From Sphingomonas sp. 1F27F7B (GTDB lineage Bacteria; Pseudomonadota; Alphaproteobacteria; Sphingomonadales; Sphingomonadaceae), in assembly GCF_005503355.1 (NCBI RefSeq), contig NZ_SCMK01000001.1:124001-188000 (forward strand): a stretch of 64,000 bases of DNA, read 5' to 3'. The translations under genes were made by a program, and so were the position numbers. The notes beneath the pieces are model-generated. The model saw only the letters and a list, made by a program, of their open reading frames with translations, ran no database searches and had not been told where the DNA came from. Shown one piece after another: positions 19,220-29,535 of this stretch (positions are counted from its first letter, which is position 1; each line of letters opens with the position of its first letter).

Positions 19220-19936
19220 GTGGGAGGCGAATACACAGCGGATTGGGGGCGTACCCTGGCGAGCGCGCTCGAATGGTGGCGCGATGCGGGGGTCGAAACC
19301 CTTCAGGAGGACGAGGCTCGTGACTGGCTCGCGCGGCCGGCGCCCGTGCAGGCGACGCAGGCTGCCGTAGCGTCGCCCCAGCCCGAGGCCCTGCCCGACA
19401 CGCTCGCCGCCTTCACGGCCTGGCGCACCGGCGATACCGTTCCGGAAGCGGCCTGGCTGACGCCGCGGGTTGCCCCGAGCGGCCCGGCAAATGCCGTGCT
19501 GGTGGTACTCACCGATATGCCGGAAAGCGACGATCAGGACGCACTTCTGGCCGATGGCGCGGCTGGAAAGCTGCTCTCGCGCATGCTGACCGCCGCCGGA
19601 ATCGCGCGCGATTCGGTCTATTTCCTGTCGCTCGCCGTCGCCCGCCCGCTGGCCGGGCGCATCCCGCCCGACCAGGAGGAGCGGCTGATCGAGATCGCCA
19701 GGCATCATCTCAAGCTGCTCCAGCCCGCCCGGCTGCTGATCCTGGGCCAGGCGGCGAGCCGTGTCGTGACCGAGGCGAATGACGGCGCACCGGCCAATGG
19801 TTTAGTCGATGTTAACCATTTCGGCGGAAAAACGCAGGCAGTGGCGAGCCTGCACCCGCGTTTCCTGCTGGAGCGCCCCGCCGCCAAAAGCGAAGCCTGG
19901 AAGCACCTGTTGCTATTGACCCGGGGGAGCCTGTGA
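19220..19936 (+). CDS. Uracil-DNA glycosylase superfamily protein, degenerate, no cysteine
   Basis: 238 residues from a GTG start. The C-terminal half resembles family 4/5 UDGs (LLSRMLTAAGIARDSVYFLS, LKLLQPARLLILGQAASRVV, and SLHPRFLLERPAAKSEAWK near residues 211-229). The whole protein has no cysteine, so it cannot hold the 4Fe-4S cluster of those families, and the expected GEAPG motif A reads LTDMPESDD. It keeps the HP motif B. It may be a non-canonical glycosylase or a nucleic-acid-binding relic. It shares bases with the lytic transglycosylase gene, a conserved-looking but unexplained pairing. Confidence 0.8.
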   Translation: MGGEYTADWGRTLASALEWWRDAGVETLQEDEARDWLARPAPVQATQAAVASPQPEALPDTLAAFTAWRTGDTVPEAAWLTPRVAPSGPANAVLVVLTDMPESDDQDALLADGAAGKLLSRMLTAAGIARDSVYFLSLAVARPLAGRIPPDQEERLIEIARHHLKLLQPARLLILGQAASRVVTEANDGAPANGLVDVNHFGGKTQAVASLHPRFLLERPAAKSEAWKHLLLLTRGSL

Positions 19937-19938
19937 CC

Positions 19939-21741
19939 ATGCGTATCCTGCTTGCCGCCGCATTGCTCGCGTCTCCGGCGCTGGCCCATGCCGCCGATCT
20001 TCCCGCCGGAGCGGACAGTTCCGGCACCGCCGAAGACGGTGTCGCCGCGCCCGCCCCGCGCGAGGGCGACGGCATTCCGGATCAGCTCGATTCGGACCAG
20101 AAGGCCGGATACCGCAAGGTGTTCGCCGCGCTCCGCACCCAGCGCTGGCAGGACGCGCAGATCCAGCTCGATTCGATGAAGCCGGGTCCGCTCCATGCGA
20201 TCGCCCGCGCCGAACTCTATACTGCAAAGAACTCGCCCAAGGTCGAGCTGGCCCCGCTGCTCCAGCTGATCGGCGAAGCGCCCGAGCTGCCCCAGGCCGA
20301 CCAGCTCAGCCGCATGGCCAGGACGCGCGGCGCCATGACCACTCCCGCCATCCCGGTGGCGGCGCGGCTGGTCTGGTATGATGGCGCGCCGGTCCGCCAG
20401 CGCGCCCGCTCGATCAAGAGCGACACCGCAGCCACCGAGATCGCGCTCGCCATCCAGCCCTATGTGAAGGCCGATCAGGGCACCGAGGCCGAAGGCGTGG
20501 TCGCCCGGTTCGAAGCGGACCTGACGCCCGAGGCCCGGACCGAGTGGCAGCAGAAGGTCGCCTGGATCTACTATGTCGCCGGCGACGACGACAATGCTCG
20601 CCGCGTCGCCGCCAAGGCGCAGGACGGCACCGGCGACTGGGCGCCGCAGGCCGATTGGGTCGCCGGGCTCGCCGCCTGGCGCGAGCAGGACTGCGCCGGC
20701 GCCACCGCCGCCTTCGAACGCGTCGCCACCCGCGCCGCCGACACCGAACTGCGCTCCGCGGGCCTCTATTGGGGCTCGCGCGCCGAAATGGCCTGTGGCC
20801 GCCCGGAGAAAGTCGCGGCGAAGCTGCGCGCGGCCACTCAATATGGCGAGACCTTCTACGGCCTGCTCGCCAAGTCGGCGCTCGGCATCGAGGACAAGCC
20901 CGGCAAGGGCGAGAAGTTCGTCGCCGATGACTGGCGCGCGCTGGAACGCCGCCCGAATGTCCGCGTCGCCGCCGCCCTGGTCGAGATCGACGAGGACGGG
21001 CTGGCCGACGAAGTGCTGCGCTATCAGGCCAAGATCGGCAGCCCTTCCGAGCATATTGCACTCACGCGCCTCGCGGGCCGGCTGAGCCTGCCTTCCACGC
21101 AGCTCTGGCTCACGCACAATTGCCCGCAGGGGACGCAGCCGCTCACCGCGGCACGCTATCCGGCGCCGAACTGGACCCCGGCCGGCGGCTGGCGCGTCGA
21201 CAAGGCGCTGGTCTTCGCCCACACCCTTCAGGAATCGCGCTTCAACTCGGAGATCCGCAGCGCGGCCGGGGCGATGGGCCTGATGCAGGTGAAGACGGGC
21301 GCGGCGATCGACATCGGCCGCCGCAACGGCGTGAACTATGCCGCGAGCGACCTGACCAAGCCGTCGGTCAACATGGAGATCGGCCAGTCCTATCTCGAGC
21401 AGCTGCGCGACCAGCCCTTCACCGGCGGCCTGCTGCCCAAGGTGATCGCCTCCTACAATGCCGGCCCCACGCCGGTCGCCAACTGGAACGCGATGATCAA
21501 GGACGGCGGCGACCCGCTACTCTATATCGAGAGCATCCCTTATTGGGAGACACGCGGCTATGTGATGACGGTGCTGCGCAATTATTGGATGTACGAGAAC
21601 CAGGAAGGCCGGAAGTCGAGCAGCCGCGAGGCGCTGGCGCAGGGCATGTGGCCCAAATTCCCGGGCATGCAGGGCCCGGCGGCAGTGAAGCTCAGCGTGC
21701 GCAAGCTCGCGTTCCACCAGGACGGCAATGCCAATCGATGA
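19939..21741 (+). CDS. Soluble lytic murein transglycosylase
   Basis: Cleaves the glycan strand of peptidoglycan to 1,6-anhydro-MurNAc ends, in the periplasm. About 600 residues. The signal peptide is [19 protein letters not shown] long helical (superhelical U/L) region follows, with the catalytic SLT domain at the C-terminus: Glu432 in HTLQESRF, then [14 protein letters not shown] and [19 protein letters not shown] 19939 was preferred over GTG 19933 because GGGGGAG (19923-19929) gives better spacing. It overlaps moaB by 14 bases, linking cell-wall turnover and MoCo genes in one transcript. Confidence 0.94.
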   Translation: MRILLAAALLASPALAHAADLPAGADSSGTAEDGVAAPAPREGDGIPDQLDSDQKAGYRKVFAALRTQRWQDAQIQLDSMKPGPLHAIARAELYTAKNSPKVELAPLLQLIGEAPELPQADQLSRMARTRGAMTTPAIPVAARLVWYDGAPVRQRARSIKSDTAATEIALAIQPYVKADQGTEAEGVVARFEADLTPEARTEWQQKVAWIYYVAGDDDNARRVAAKAQDGTGDWAPQADWVAGLAAWREQDCAGATAAFERVATRAADTELRSAGLYWGSRAEMACGRPEKVAAKLRAATQYGETFYGLLAKSALGIEDKPGKGEKFVADDWRALERRPNVRVAAALVEIDEDGLADEVLRYQAKIGSPSEHIALTRLAGRLSLPSTQLWLTHNCPQGTQPLTAARYPAPNWTPAGGWRVDKALVFAHTLQESRFNSEIRSAAGAMGLMQVKTGAAIDIGRRNGVNYAASDLTKPSVNMEIGQSYLEQLRDQPFTGGLLPKVIASYNAGPTPVANWNAMIKDGGDPLLYIESIPYWETRGYVMTVLRNYWMYENQEGRKSSSREALAQGMWPKFPGMQGPAAVKLSVRKLAFHQDGNANR

Positions 21742-22255
21742 GCGCATCGCGTTCCGCCCTGTACGGATCGCGGTGCTGACGGTCTCCGATACGCGGACGA
21801 TGGCGGAAGATCGCTCGGGCGACCGGCTGGTCGAGCGACTGACTGCCGCCGGGCATGTGCTGGCGGATCGCGCGATCGTGGCCGACGATGCGGACGTGAT
21901 CGTCGCCCGGCTCCACGCCTGGATCGACGATCCGCAGATAGAGGTGATCCTCACCACCGGCGGCACCGGCGTGACCGGCCGCGACGTGACGCCCGAGGCG
22001 CTCGCGCGCGTCCGGGACAAGGAGATACCGGGTTTCGGCGAGCTGTTCCGCTGGCTCAGCTACCAGTCGATCGGCACTTCCACGATCCAGTCGCGCGCCA
22101 CCGCGGGCGTGGCGCGCGGCACCTATATCTTCGCCCTGCCCGGCTCGACCGGCGCAGTCACCGATGCGTGGGACGGCATCTTGGCGACTCAGCTCGACAT
22201 CCGCCACAAGCCCTGCAACTTCGTCGAGCTGCTGCCGCGGCTGGGGGAGCGATAG
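21728..22255 (+). CDS. moaB: Molybdenum cofactor biosynthesis protein B
   Basis: MoaB/MogA-type protein of molybdopterin synthesis, which adenylates molybdopterin or aids metal insertion. 175 residues with [18 protein letters not shown] at the N-terminus and [19 protein letters not shown] in the middle, plus [14 protein letters not shown] near the end. All typical. It overlaps the transglycosylase reading frame and is probably translated from it. It is followed by a convergent YbjN gene with a small hairpin between. Confidence 0.95.
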   Translation: MPIDERIAFRPVRIAVLTVSDTRTMAEDRSGDRLVERLTAAGHVLADRAIVADDADVIVARLHAWIDDPQIEVILTTGGTGVTGRDVTPEALARVRDKEIPGFGELFRWLSYQSIGTSTIQSRATAGVARGTYIFALPGSTGAVTDAWDGILATQLDIRHKPCNFVELLPRLGER

Positions 22256-22355
22256 GCACACGCCATTCCCCGACGAAGGCCAGGCCCCAGTCTCGGCACA
22301 ATTGGATGGGTGGCCGCCGCGGAACCGAAGCATTGCATCCCGATGCGACCCCGCT

Positions 22356-22371
22356 CCTCCCGGAAGGGAGG
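22356..22371. terminator. Short hairpin between convergent moaB and the YbjN gene
   Basis: Arms CCTCCC and GGGAGG around a GGAA tetraloop, ten bases from the YbjN-family stop. Could stop transcription from both sides. The gap also holds a palindrome-rich stretch near 22265-22308 resembling a TTCCCCGACGAAGG-type intergenic repeat. Confidence 0.4.
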
Positions 22372-22381
22372 GAACGCAACC

Positions 22382-22894
22382 CTATTTCTTCCCCCCGGCC
22401 GCCTTCTCCTCCTCGTCGAGGAAGGTGAACAGGTCGCCGGTCATCGACGACCACCAATCCACCGTGTCGGCGAAATTGGCATAGCTCACCTTGCCTATCG
22501 TGGTGACGTCCATCCAGGTGGAGAGGTCGCCGTCCTTGTCGATCACGATGCGCAGGAAGCGCTTCTTGGCGTTCCAGCGATTGGCCAGCCCGGCATCGTA
22601 CCAGGGCTTCTTCTTGTACCAGGAAAAGAACTGCATCGACGTGCAGCCCTTGGGCGTGCCGCAATCATAGAATTCGATGGTGAAAGGCGATCCGTTGGCC
22701 GCGCTGCCGATATAGAGATCGCCGCTGCCTTCATGCTTCTTCAACTCGGCCTTGTAGCCTTCGCTCTGGAGCAGCTTCACCACTTCCTCAGGATGCGCGA
22801 TGTCGACCATCCGCGCCGGATCGCCCTTCTGCGCCGCCGCCGGCATCGCCCACAGACCGGCCGCCACCACGGCCGCGATCAAAGCCTTGCCCAT
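22382..22894 (-). CDS. Exported YbjN-domain protein
   Basis: 170 residues from ATG 22894, preceded by GGGGGAG. The signal peptide is MGKALIAAVVAAGLWAMPAAA. The mature part matches the YbjN (PF10722) fold, a putative sensory-transduction domain: VVKLLQSEGYKAEL, LYIGSAANGSPFTIEFYDC, CTSMQFFSWYKKKPWY and FLRIVIDKDGDLSTWMDV. It has a cysteine pair in the DCGTPKGC segment. The cellular role of exported YbjN proteins is unknown. It stands alone, 29 bases upstream in transcription of nothing obvious. Confidence 0.85.
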   Translation of the reverse strand: MGKALIAAVVAAGLWAMPAAAQKGDPARMVDIAHPEEVVKLLQSEGYKAELKKHEGSGDLYIGSAANGSPFTIEFYDCGTPKGCTSMQFFSWYKKKPWYDAGLANRWNAKKRFLRIVIDKDGDLSTWMDVTTIGKVSYANFADTVDWWSSMTGDLFTFLDEEEKAAGGKK

Positions 22895-23011
22895 CACTCC
22901 CCCCTTCCCTGCTTCCGTGCCCGGTGGGGAAGCCGCCGCGGCGGCCACCGGGCCGGGCACTTGGGAGCTTCCCCATCGCCCGCACCCTAACACGCCGCCG
23001 CGGCACGGCAA

Positions 23012-23353
23012 TCATCCCGGTTCGTTGACGAACACGCCCAGTTCGTTCCCCGCCGGATCGCGGAAATGAAAGCGGCGGCCACCCGGAAAGGCGAAGATCG
23101 GCACCGTGATCTCGCCGCCCGCGCCCTTCACGCTTTCGAATGCCGCTTCGAGGTCCTGCACCTCGACGATCGGCAGCAGCAGCGGGATCGGCTGGTCGCC
23201 CGTACCGTTGATGCCGAGATCGGTATCACCGGTAGTGGTGGCTGCATAATCCGGGCCGAAATCGGTGAAGCGCCATCCAAAGGCCCGTGCATAGAAATCG
23301 CGTGCGCCGCCGACATCCTTCGAGGGCAGTTCGAGATAGCTGATCCTTGCCAT
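23012..23353 (-). CDS. VOC (glyoxalase/bleomycin-resistance) family protein
   Basis: 113 residues from ATG 23353, with GGAGG five bases upstream. It is a vicinal-oxygen-chelate fold: YLELPSKDVGGARDFYARAFGW at the N-terminus, a PIVEVQDLEAAFESVKGAG middle and FHFRDPAGNELGVFV at the C-terminus. Members bind a metal and act on small molecules, or bind drugs. The substrate cannot be deduced. It is divergent from the radical SAM gene. Confidence 0.85.
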   Translation of the reverse strand: MARISYLELPSKDVGGARDFYARAFGWRFTDFGPDYAATTTGDTDLGINGTGDQPIPLLLPIVEVQDLEAAFESVKGAGGEITVPIFAFPGGRRFHFRDPAGNELGVFVNEPG

Positions 23354-23405
23354 GTTCGCCTCCAATGTTCTTGCTATGTTCTATTCCCGCGCCTAGGCTT
23401 TGGCA

Positions 23406-24476
23406 ATGGCGAAGAATCGTCCCGTGCGCGGCGCCACCCTCAACCAGGAGAGCAGCCGCTTCAACCTGCCAGCGCGCGAGGCGGACGGCGACTGGCTCGA
23501 TGCGCGCGCGGCGCTGGACGACGCCCCGCCGCCGCTGCGCACGACGGTGACGGTGGAGCGGGCCCGGACGATCATCACGCGCAACCAGTCGCCCGACATT
23601 GCCTTCGATCGCTCGATCAACCCCTATCGCGGCTGCGAGCATGGCTGCATCTATTGCTTCGCCCGGCCGACCCATGCCTATCTCGACCTGTCGCCGGGAC
23701 TCGATTTCGAGAGCAGGCTCTTCGCCAAGCCCGATGCGCCGGCGCTGTTGCGCGCGGAACTGGGCAAGCGCGGCTATGTATGCCGGCCGATCGCCTTCGG
23801 CACCAATACCGACCCCTATCAGCCCATCGAGGCCGAGTGGCGGATCACGCGCGGCTGCATCGAAGTGCTGGCCGAGCACGACCATCCGCTGACGATCACC
23901 ACCAAGTCCAACCGCGTGACGCGCGATATCGACCTGCTCGCCCCGATGGCACGCAAGGGGCTGGCGGCGGTGATGATCTCGGTCACTTCGCTCGACCCGA
24001 AGATCGCGATGACGGTGGAGCCCCGCGCCCCGCATCCCGAGAAGCGGCTGGCGGCGATGCGGCAGCTGGCCGATGCGGGAGTGCCGGTGTTCGTCTCGCT
24101 GGCGCCGGTGATCCCGCAGGTGACCGATCACGAGCTCGAGCATATCCTGGAACGCGCCGCCGAGGCCGGGGCGCGGACCGCCTTCTTCCTGCCGGTGCGG
24201 CTGCCGCACGAAGTCTCGCCGCTGTTCCGCGCCTGGCTCGACGCGCATTTCCCCGATCGCGCGGGCAAGGTGATGGCGACGATCCAGTCGATCCGCGGCG
24301 GCAAGGACAATGATCCCAATTTCCACACCCGGTTCCGCGGGCACGGCCCCTGGGCCGAACTGCTGCGGACGCGGTTCCGGATGGCGGCGAAACGCCATGG
24401 GCTGGACCGGGAAGCGCTGCGCTTGCGGACGGACCTGTTCCGACCGCCCAGGGGACCGCAAGGGGAGCTGTTCTAG
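23406..24476 (+). CDS. PA0069-type radical SAM protein
   Basis: 356 residues from ATG 23406. The radical SAM cluster motif is CEHGCIYC (Cys77, Cys81, Cys84), a CX3CX2C pattern. The family's typical NPYRGCEHGCIYCFARPTH opening and the later TIQSIRGGKDNDPNF region are clear. The family (named after Pseudomonas PA0069) is widespread but its reaction is unknown; it resembles spore-photoproduct-lyase-like enzymes. The gene is separated by only a few bases from the SGNH/deacetylase gene, which runs toward it. Confidence 0.9.
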   Translation: MAKNRPVRGATLNQESSRFNLPAREADGDWLDARAALDDAPPPLRTTVTVERARTIITRNQSPDIAFDRSINPYRGCEHGCIYCFARPTHAYLDLSPGLDFESRLFAKPDAPALLRAELGKRGYVCRPIAFGTNTDPYQPIEAEWRITRGCIEVLAEHDHPLTITTKSNRVTRDIDLLAPMARKGLAAVMISVTSLDPKIAMTVEPRAPHPEKRLAAMRQLADAGVPVFVSLAPVIPQVTDHELEHILERAAEAGARTAFFLPVRLPHEVSPLFRAWLDAHFPDRAGKVMATIQSIRGGKDNDPNFHTRFRGHGPWAELLRTRFRMAAKRHGLDREALRLRTDLFRPPRGPQGELF

Positions 24477-24483
24477 CGCCCGC

Positions 24484-26583
24484 CTAGCGGCACATCGCCT
24501 CCAGCGGCAGTTGCGCCGGCGCCTGCGGTTCCTTCAGCCCCCTGGCGGCCATCGCGCCGTTCAGGCCCTGGGGCTGCGGCGCGAGTGCCGGGTTCACCTC
24601 GGAAGCATAGTGGGGATCGCGCTCCGCCTCCTCGATCGAGACGAACCGATAGCCCTTCTCGCGATAGAGCGCGATCAGCTGCGGCATCATGCGCGCGTCA
24701 AAGGCACCCAGGTGCATGAGCAGCACATAGGGGATGTCGCGGCCGTAGAGCGCCTGGCTCATCGTGCGGGCGCGATCGGCCTGGACCGCGGCGGTGCCCA
24801 GCCACGCCCGCTCCATCTTCAGGATCGCGTCGTCATCGCCCCTGGCCACGCAGCGCGCATAGGCGTCGTTATAGGCCCAGTCCGAGAAGTCCATGGTCAC
24901 CGTCGCGACCTTGTAGCCCCGCTCCGCCAGCAGCCGGCGGATGCGCGCGCGGCGCGGGGGGTCGGCGGCGGCTTCGGCGAGAAAGGGATAGCGGAACCAG
25001 CGCCAGTCGGCGGCGCCCATCCTGGCCTTGAGGACCGGCTCGTTCTTCTCCAGCTCGCTCAGGAACTGCGCATCGCTCAGCTGGTCGAGATTGGCATGAC
25101 TCCAGCCATGGTTGCCGAGCGTCAGCCCCGCCGCCCGCCATTTGTCGAGCACCGGAGCGGAAGCGGGCTCGCGCTCGAGCTGCACGCCGTTGACGAAGCC
25201 GATCGCCGGCGCCCCGCCGGCCTTCAGCGCAGCAATGATCCGCTCGCCGACGCCGACCCGTGTATCGCCTTGCGGCAAGGAGGCGTGCGCAGTGAGATCG
25301 TCGAAGGTGAAGGCGATCCTCGGCGCGGGTCCCGCCGGCGCGGCGACCACCCTGCCCGCGTCCTTCACCTTGTCCGAAAGGAGCGACAGCGGCACCGCAT
25401 CGGCCATCGCCCGATAGCCGGCCATCGAGGGGTGGAGCCCGTCATTGTCATATTCCTTGCGCAGCCGGTTCGGTGTCGCGGGATCGCGCAGCGCAGCGTC
25501 GAGATCGATCACGCCGTCGAAATTGCCGGGCGCGCGGATCCAGGCATTCACCACGGCGCGATCTGCCTCGTTCTGCGCATCCGGATGATAATAGGCCGAG
25601 CCGCCATAGGGTGTGATCGTCGCGCCGATCACCTTGATCCCCTGGGCACGAGCGCGGGCGACCATCTGGCGATAGGCGCCGATCATCCCCTCCACCAGCG
25701 CGGCATGCGCCTCGGGCGTCGCCGGGGCGTCGCGGGTGAGCGTGCCGAGATCGTTGACGCCCTCCAGGATCACCAGATGGGTGACACCCGGATAGGTCAG
25801 CACCTCGCGGTCGAAGCGCGCGAGCACATTGGGGCCAAGCCCGTCGTTGAGCAGCCGGTTGCCGCCGATGCCGGCGTTGAGCACTGCCATGTCGGCAAGC
25901 GCCGGCGTGGCGCGCAGGCGGAGCTGGAGCGCGTCGGTCCAGCGCTGGTTGCTGTTGGCCGGCACGCCATAGCCGTCGGTGATCGAATCGCCGAGCACCA
26001 CCACTGCGGAAGCCTTGGCCGAAACCGTCTCGATCGCGCCGATCTGCACCCAGCGATCGACTCGCCTGGCATCTGGCAGGTCTGCGGCATCGACATGGTC
26101 GCCATGGAGATAATAGCTGGTCGCACGCGAGCCGGGATGGCCGGTCTGTTGTGCCGGCGCCTCGGGCAGATGGATCGTGATCGCCAGATCCGCGCCCGCC
26201 CGCACCGGCAGCGTTATCGGGTCCGACCAATAGTCCGCACCCGCCGGGATGGTGACGCTCCTCGCCCCGCCGAAGCGCAGCGCCACCAGGCTCGCGGCAT
26301 CGATTCGCGGCGAGGCGGGATCCATCGCCCGCGCGATCGTCGCCGCGCCGAGGCGCAGGGGTTCGGTGCCATGGGCATTGGTGAAGCGGACACGCAGCCT
26401 GGTGCCGGCGATCTGGATGCGCACCAGCTGGCGGAGCGTTGCGTCCTTCAGGTCCTCCACCGGCAGCGCATTGTTGCCGGGGATCATCTGCGACGTAGCC
26501 CAGGCCGTAACCCAGCGCTCGCCCGGCGCCGCCGCGGCACCCAGCAGCAGGACCAGCGCCGCCAGGCGCGCGATCAGCCCCAT
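24484..26583 (-). CDS. Exported SGNH esterase fused to a polysaccharide deacetylase
   Basis: 699 residues from ATG 26583, preceded by GGAGAGGGAT. Signal peptide at residues 1-20. Residues of about 20-400 are an SGNH/GDSL hydrolase: LGDSITDGYG (nucleophile Ser200), AGIGGNRLL, EGVNDLG and DGLHPS with His384. Residues of about 420-690 are a NodB-type polysaccharide deacetylase: TFDD (426-429), GNHGWSHANL (His492, His496) and RYPF (531-534). Both active-site sets appear intact. The enzyme is probably a two-step glycan O- or N-deacetylase acting outside the cytoplasm. An operator-like palindrome lies 29 bases upstream. Confidence 0.93.
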   Translation of the reverse strand: MGLIARLAALVLLLGAAAAPGERWVTAWATSQMIPGNNALPVEDLKDATLRQLVRIQIAGTRLRVRFTNAHGTEPLRLGAATIARAMDPASPRIDAASLVALRFGGARSVTIPAGADYWSDPITLPVRAGADLAITIHLPEAPAQQTGHPGSRATSYYLHGDHVDAADLPDARRVDRWVQIGAIETVSAKASAVVVLGDSITDGYGVPANSNQRWTDALQLRLRATPALADMAVLNAGIGGNRLLNDGLGPNVLARFDREVLTYPGVTHLVILEGVNDLGTLTRDAPATPEAHAALVEGMIGAYRQMVARARAQGIKVIGATITPYGGSAYYHPDAQNEADRAVVNAWIRAPGNFDGVIDLDAALRDPATPNRLRKEYDNDGLHPSMAGYRAMADAVPLSLLSDKVKDAGRVVAAPAGPAPRIAFTFDDLTAHASLPQGDTRVGVGERIIAALKAGGAPAIGFVNGVQLEREPASAPVLDKWRAAGLTLGNHGWSHANLDQLSDAQFLSELEKNEPVLKARMGAADWRWFRYPFLAEAAADPPRRARIRRLLAERGYKVATVTMDFSDWAYNDAYARCVARGDDDAILKMERAWLGTAAVQADRARTMSQALYGRDIPYVLLMHLGAFDARMMPQLIALYREKGYRFVSIEEAERDPHYASEVNPALAPQPQGLNGAMAARGLKEPQAPAQLPLEAMCR

Positions 26584-26612
26584 ATCCCTCTCCCTCTTGC
26601 GTCTCTGCGCGA

Positions 26613-26626
26613 TGATAGCGCTACCA
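26613..26626 (-). promoter_or_regulatory. Operator-like palindrome TGGTAGCGCTATCA upstream of the SGNH/deacetylase gene
   Basis: On the minus strand it reads TGGTAGCGCTATCA, 13 of 14 bases as in the TGGTAGCGCTAACA element known from xylose/xylan regulons of Caulobacter and Xanthomonas (LacI-type XylR sites). It lies 29 bases before the start codon, a good position for repression. The match is seen; regulation by a XylR-like protein is inferred. Confidence 0.7.
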
Positions 26627-26896
26627 TATCCAAGCCGCGCCGGTGCGCAATGGCGAACTGCATCCTGCCGATCAGGAAAATGGCGGCCACTGCGCGAAGC
26701 AAGTGGCGCCTGAGTTGGGACCGGGCAGCGAAAAGAGGGATCCAAACACCGCCCGGTGGTCTGAGACCTGTTGCCACCATAGCCATCCCCGCGATGGACA
26801 CAATATAGAAACATACTGTCGCCGAATAGAAACAAGAGGCCGATTGCGCGCCCTCGCCGCCGGGCCTAGGCCAACCCCAGACGATAAGGACCCCTT
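26627..26896. other. Intergenic region between the SGNH/deacetylase and M1 peptidase genes
   Basis: A stretch of 270 bases (the whole gap is 313). Apart from the operator at its left edge and an AAGGA ribosome-binding site before the M1 gene (near 26886-26890), only a short open frame of about 50 codons from 26653 is seen, without recognisable similarity. The A/T-richer bases at 26800-26830 probably carry the M1 promoter. Confidence 0.5.
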
Positions 26897-29506
26897 ATGC
26901 GCGCGCTTGCCTTTGCTTTCGCCCTCACGCTTCCCGCCATCGCCAATGCCCAGGATGTCCAGCCGACCGGCAAGCTGCCGGATACGGTGACTCCCCTCGC
27001 CTATCGGCTCGACCTGACGATCGTTCCGGAAAAGCCGCGCTTCAGCGGCCATGCGGAGATCGACGTGCAGCTCAACAAGGCGGCGCAGGCGGTCTGGATG
27101 CACGGCCGCAATCTCAACGTCACCAAGGCGGTGGCAGTGGTCGGCGGGAAGGAAATCCCGCTCGGCTTCGCGCAGAAGAGCCCCCATGGTCTTGCCCAGA
27201 TCGATTTCGGCAGGATGGTGCAGCCGGGCCGGCTGACGCTCAAATTCGATTATGACGCGGCGTTCGGCACCGGCGCCTCGGGCCCCTATCGCGTCAACGT
27301 GGCGGGCAGCTGGTACAGCTGGACCCAGTTCGAATCGATCGATGCGCGCGCGGCCTTTCCGGGCTTCGACGAGCCGGGTTTCAAGACGCCCTTCACCGTC
27401 TCGCTGACCACCAAGCCGGGCTTCGTCGCGCTGAGCAACGCGCCCGAGACGGGCAAGCCGGTCAAGGTCGGCGCGCTGGTCAAGCACCGCTTCATCGCCA
27501 CCAAGCCGCTGCCGACCTATCTGGTCGCCTTCGTCGTCGGCCCCTTCTCGACCATAGGCGCCAAGGTCCCGCCCACGCCCGAGCGCAAGACGCCGCTGGC
27601 GCTGCGCATCGTCGGCACCCAGCCCTACAAGGACCGGATGCAGTTCGCGCTCGACAATTCGGGCCCGATCGTCGCGCTGCTCGAGAAATATTTCGGCCAG
27701 GCCTTCCCCTTCCCGAAGCTCGACCAGATCGGTTCGCCGGTGATGCCGGGCGCGATGGAGAATGCCGGTGCCGACATCTATGGCGACGGCATCCTGTTCG
27801 TCGACGAGAGCGATGCGACGTCGAGCAAGCAGACTTTCGGCATGGTCGTGGCGCACGAGCTGTCGCACCAATGGTTCGGCGATCTCGTCACGCCCGCCTG
27901 GTGGGACGATATCTGGCTGAACGAAAGCTTCGCCAACTGGATGGGCTATCGCATCGGCAACGAATGGCGCCCCGATCTCGACATCGGCGTCGACGCCATC
28001 TCCGAGGGTTTCGAGGCGATGGATCTCGACGCGCTGGTCGCCGGCCGCCCCATCCACCAGAAGATCGCCAACGATGCCGACATCGACGCGGCGTTCGACC
28101 AGATCACCTATGGCAAGGGCGGCCAGGTCGTCGGGATGATCGCCGCCTATATGGGCGATGAGAAGTTCCGCGACGGCGTGCGCCTCCACATGTCGCGCCA
28201 CAAATATGGCAACGCCAGCACTGACCAGTTCTTCACCTCGCTGGCCGACGCCGCCCATGATCCGCGCGTGCTCGAATCGCTGCGCGGCTTCGTCGACCAG
28301 CAAGGCGTGCCGGTGGTGACCTTCCGCCGCGCCAACGGAGTGCTCACCGCCAGCCAGCAGCGTTTCGCCTATTTCGGCACCAACGCGCCCGCCGAGCAAT
28401 GGATCATCCCGCTCTGCATCCGCCAGGGCGACGCCAAGAGCTGCACATTGCTCGACAAGCCGAGCGCCCCGATCGTCGCCAACGGCACGGGCACGATCGT
28501 CCCCAATGCGGGCGGCTGGGGCTATTACCGCTTCGACCTCGATCCCGCCGACTGGGATTCGCTGATCGCCGCCGCCCCCACCCTGCCGACCGGCGAGGCA
28601 CTGTCGGTGGACGACAGCCTGTGGGCGAGCTTCTACGCCGGCAAGGCGAACACCGCGCAGCTCGTCGCGCTCAGCCGCGCGATGGCCCGGCATCCCAAGA
28701 CCAAGATGCAGCTCGACAACGGCACCCGTCTCGCCGGTCTGCGCGGACGCGGGCTGATCGGCGCGGCGGCGCTGCCCGCCTATCGCAAGCTGTTCGTCGA
28801 CCTCTATGGCCCGATGCTGGCGAAGATCGGCTTCGATCCGAAGGCCGGCGCGCATGCAGGCGACAATGCCGACACCGTCGAGCTGCGCGAGCAGCTGGTG
28901 GGCTTCGTGGCGGACAACGGCCATGACGCGGCGCTGCGGGCCAGGCTGGCTGCGGCGGTGGACGCCCGGCTCGCCGGCGACAAGCAGGCGCTCGACGACG
29001 ATTTCATGCCGTTGGCGCTGGCCGTCGCGGTCCAGGATCGCGGCGTGCCGTTCGCCAGGACACTGGCGGAGCGGGCGCTGACGGACAAGGCGCCCGACCT
29101 TCGCCAGGCGGCGTTTCGCGCCATCGCATCTTCAGGCAATGCCGATGTCGCGAAATGGTATTTCACCGAGTTCGACGATCCCCGCTACGCGCCGCGCGAG
29201 CGGCTGTTCGCGGCCGCGATCTTCCTGAACGACGCCGATACCCGCGACGCCGCGCTCGAATATATGCTCGCGCATTTCGACGAATTCTCGAAGCTCACCG
29301 GTGGCGGCGGCATCTTCTCGGGCCGTTCGGCCCAGATGTTCAAGTCGCAATGTTCGCTCGCCGCCGCCGACACGGTCGATACCAAGCTGCGCGCCGAGGG
29401 CGGCAGCACGCTGGGGCTCGATCGCGCGGTGGAGGGCATCCGCAACTGCGCCCGCTTCAAGGACGCCAAGGCCGGAGAAGTCACGGCGGCGTTCGCCGCG
29501 ATGTGA
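26897..29506 (+). CDS. M1 family zinc aminopeptidase
   Basis: Exported metallopeptidase that removes N-terminal residues from peptides. 869 residues. The signal peptide is [19 protein letters not shown] beta-saddle N-terminal domain precedes GAMEN (residues 285-289) and the zinc site HELSHQW (His320, Glu321, His324) with the third ligand Glu343 in LNESFANW. The C-terminal helical ERAP1-like domain is complete. The start has AAGGA at a good spacing. It stands alone; the convergent acyl-CoA ligase lies downstream beyond a hairpin. Confidence 0.96.
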   Translation: MRALAFAFALTLPAIANAQDVQPTGKLPDTVTPLAYRLDLTIVPEKPRFSGHAEIDVQLNKAAQAVWMHGRNLNVTKAVAVVGGKEIPLGFAQKSPHGLAQIDFGRMVQPGRLTLKFDYDAAFGTGASGPYRVNVAGSWYSWTQFESIDARAAFPGFDEPGFKTPFTVSLTTKPGFVALSNAPETGKPVKVGALVKHRFIATKPLPTYLVAFVVGPFSTIGAKVPPTPERKTPLALRIVGTQPYKDRMQFALDNSGPIVALLEKYFGQAFPFPKLDQIGSPVMPGAMENAGADIYGDGILFVDESDATSSKQTFGMVVAHELSHQWFGDLVTPAWWDDIWLNESFANWMGYRIGNEWRPDLDIGVDAISEGFEAMDLDALVAGRPIHQKIANDADIDAAFDQITYGKGGQVVGMIAAYMGDEKFRDGVRLHMSRHKYGNASTDQFFTSLADAAHDPRVLESLRGFVDQQGVPVVTFRRANGVLTASQQRFAYFGTNAPAEQWIIPLCIRQGDAKSCTLLDKPSAPIVANGTGTIVPNAGGWGYYRFDLDPADWDSLIAAAPTLPTGEALSVDDSLWASFYAGKANTAQLVALSRAMARHPKTKMQLDNGTRLAGLRGRGLIGAAALPAYRKLFVDLYGPMLAKIGFDPKAGAHAGDNADTVELREQLVGFVADNGHDAALRARLAAAVDARLAGDKQALDDDFMPLALAVAVQDRGVPFARTLAERALTDKAPDLRQAAFRAIASSGNADVAKWYFTEFDDPRYAPRERLFAAAIFLNDADTRDAALEYMLAHFDEFSKLTGGGGIFSGRSAQMFKSQCSLAAADTVDTKLRAEGGSTLGLDRAVEGIRNCARFKDAKAGEVTAAFAAM

Positions 29507-29535
29507 AAGTTCGCCGGGATGTGAGAAGCCAGACA

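Noticed and set aside
26653..26810. A short ORF of about 50 codons in the gap between the esterase and M1 genes
   Set aside because: No ribosome-binding site or recognisable similarity; likely chance.
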